NCBI RefSeq assembly: GCF_030848945.1
Contig: NZ_JANHAX010000002.1
Coordinates: 1 to 64,000 of the forward strand
DNA: 64,000 nt
Source: Marimonas arenosa
Lineage (GTDB): Bacteria > Pseudomonadota > Alphaproteobacteria > Rhodobacterales > Rhodobacteraceae
Reading direction: 5' to 3'
The notes beneath the pieces are model-generated. The model made no database searches. It saw only the letters and a list, made by a program, of their open reading frames with translations, and was not told the origin of the DNA. A program made the translations under genes and the position numbers. This document shows, in pieces, positions 62,831-64,000 of the stretch; within the stretch, counting starts at the first letter, position 1; each line of letters starts with the position of its first letter.

Positions 62831-64000
62831 TCAGAGCGTGACGCGGAAGCGGGCAAAGCCTTCGGGCGTGTTGCCGAGGTCTTCCAGCGGCGGCAATTGC
62901 GGCTCGCCGAGATAGGCGCGGGCAAGCGGCGAGGTTTCGAACCGCAACCTGGCCCCGCCCAGCGGCGCAAAAGACCAGACCGGCACCACATTGGGCAAAA
63001 GGGGATCAGACTGGCGGATGTAATCAAGCAGAATGTCGCGGTTCGAGACCGGGGCCGTGAAGACGACTTCGGGGGGCGGGTCGGAGAAACCGATTCCGTA
63101 GATTCGATAGGAATTGGAGGCGACGAGAAAGACCTGGTCGTCAATGATCGGCCGGCTCTCGTGACACAGGGAGCGAATGCGCCAGGCAGCGGGATCGGTG
63201 ATCCGGCGGTGCGAATCGTAACGGGCTGGCCGAGACAGGTCGATTTCGTAGGTCAGGCCGCAGAGGATGTCGAACTTGTAACCAGGGAACGCGTCGTCAA
63301 GCAGAGGTGTGTCGTCGGGTGTGGCTTGTTCAACGTGGCAAAACAGGCTGGCGGAATGTTCGAGCCATTCCCGCAGCTGGCGGCCAGTGACCTTCACGGC
63401 ACAGATCGTGTTGGGATAGATGTACAGATCGGTGACCGACCGCCGGGTCAGCGGTCCAGCGGGAATGTGGGTGTAGTGGTCGGGCCCGCCCAGTCGCCCG
63501 GTCTTGAACGGGTTGGCGGCGGAGAGCATCGGCAGCTTGGCCAGCGGTGTGCCGGCGATGGCGTTGGCCAGATAGCAGGTCTGCGCCCCGGCGACGAGCT
63601 GGGTTGCCGCATCATTGCCAAGCAGCGCAAAGAAACTGTGCAGCGGCTGGAGCGTCCGGCCGATGGGTTCGCGATTGTAGCGCAGGGTTTCGGCATGGGC
63701 GGGTTCGGTGAGCGTAACGAGGTCGGGATCCTCCGGGGTAAGGCCGGCGATGATCCCAAGGGCGTCGCGCCGGGCCAGCGGTGTCACGCTGCACCGCGCC
63801 TCGGTGACGATCCACTTGCTCTCCGCATCGAGCGACAGGACCAGGTCAGCCTGGCCGAGATGGTTGCCGGAAAAGCCGGATATCAGCACCGGGGTTCCGT
63901 GGATGCGGCCGCGTTCGGTGTCGATCGACTCGTGCGCGGCTGGCGTGGCTGGGTCAGGTGGAAAGGTGAGATGGGTGTGCCCGCCGAGGATCAGGTCGAG
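62831..64000 (-). CDS. cpdB: 2',3'-cyclic-nucleotide 2'-phosphodiesterase/3'-nucleotidase, C-terminal part (5' partial)
   Basis: The frame runs off the window end, leaving about 389 residues. Near its start it contains the metallophosphoesterase motif GGHTH, then the 5'-nucleotidase C-terminal domain with YNREPIGRT, a LVAGAQTCYLANAI segment and the YPNTICAVKVTGRQLREWLE block. The region SLFCHVEQ and the SNSYRIYG tail fit CpdB-like bifunctional periplasmic enzymes that recycle cyclic nucleotides. The signal peptide lies outside the window, so the complete architecture cannot be checked. Confidence 0.85.
   Translation of the reverse strand, partial: LDLILGGHTHLTFPPDPATPAAHESIDTERGRIHGTPVLISGFSGNHLGQADLVLSLDAESKWIVTEARCSVTPLARRDALGIIAGLTPEDPDLVTLTEPAHAETLRYNREPIGRTLQPLHSFFALLGNDAATQLVAGAQTCYLANAIAGTPLAKLPMLSAANPFKTGRLGGPDHYTHIPAGPLTRRSVTDLYIYPNTICAVKVTGRQLREWLEHSASLFCHVEQATPDDTPLLDDAFPGYKFDILCGLTYEIDLSRPARYDSHRRITDPAAWRIRSLCHESRPIIDDQVFLVASNSYRIYGIGFSDPPPEVVFTAPVSNRDILLDYIRQSDPLLPNVVPVWSFAPLGGARLRFETSPLARAYLGEPQLPPLEDLGNTPEGFARFRVTL

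Overview
The window is a GC-rich chromosomal segment of an alphaproteobacterium, most likely a Rhodobacteraceae (roseobacter-group) member. Support comes from a CcrM-type GANTC methylase beside rnhB, a BamF/DUF3035 lipoprotein next to paired M16 peptidases, a petP-petR-like regulator pair, a DUF1674 protein, a small SRP RNA of alphaproteobacterial type, and two complete polyamine-type ABC transporters. No rRNA, tRNA, CRISPR array, insertion sequence or prophage was seen. The content looks like core genome with a few accessory genes. 

Layout. 1-18.6 kb: tail of a probable type I-secreted protein, then truB, a DUF2233 gene and rbfA on the minus strand, divergent from dapB; then rsmB, a heparinase II/III-like gene coupled to an unknown secreted protein, purH, lspA, bamF and an M16 peptidase pair. 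A minus-strand deoC plus double-domain aldehyde dehydrogenase operon and a two-component system follow. 18.6-27 kb: a manganese/zinc-type ABC importer (mntABCD) behind a promoter with two palindromes, a half-length DgoK-like protein, a DMT exporter, a small outer-membrane barrel, the petPR-like pair and ilvE. 

27-43 kb is a polyamine/amine block. On the minus strand lie a potABCD-like transporter, an SDR and a putrescine:pyruvate-type aminotransferase. Next come a GntR/FCD regulator, a plus-strand potFGHI-like operon ending in a puuB-like oxidase, a second omega-aminotransferase and a type 1 glutamine amidotransferase. A TGATCAAAT-centred motif sits in the promoters of both aminotransferases, of the potF operon and of the regulator itself, so I infer a local regulon controlled by this GntR protein. 

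43-64 kb: waaA-lpxK (lipid A), a CoA-transferase, a DsbA-like protein, a DciA/DUF721 protein, mutY, an alkane monooxygenase, a globin, a cytochrome c, then ccrM-rnhB with a tail-fibre-like secreted protein. After these come several small envelope proteins, a membrane-anchored winged-helix protein, an FMN reductase, an OmpA lipoprotein, an Ada-like protein, a PPOX-type flavoprotein, nth, adenosine kinase, a DUF1287 protein, the SRP RNA and the 5'-truncated end of a CpdB-type nucleotidase. 

The most unusual signal outside genes is a ~62-base repeat. It occurs in two convergent intergenic spaces (27.2 and 45.5 kb), each time starting exactly at the stop codon of the preceding gene. In both places a GTGGGTT-type palindrome follows on the far side; a related palindrome also overlaps the dapB stop codon.
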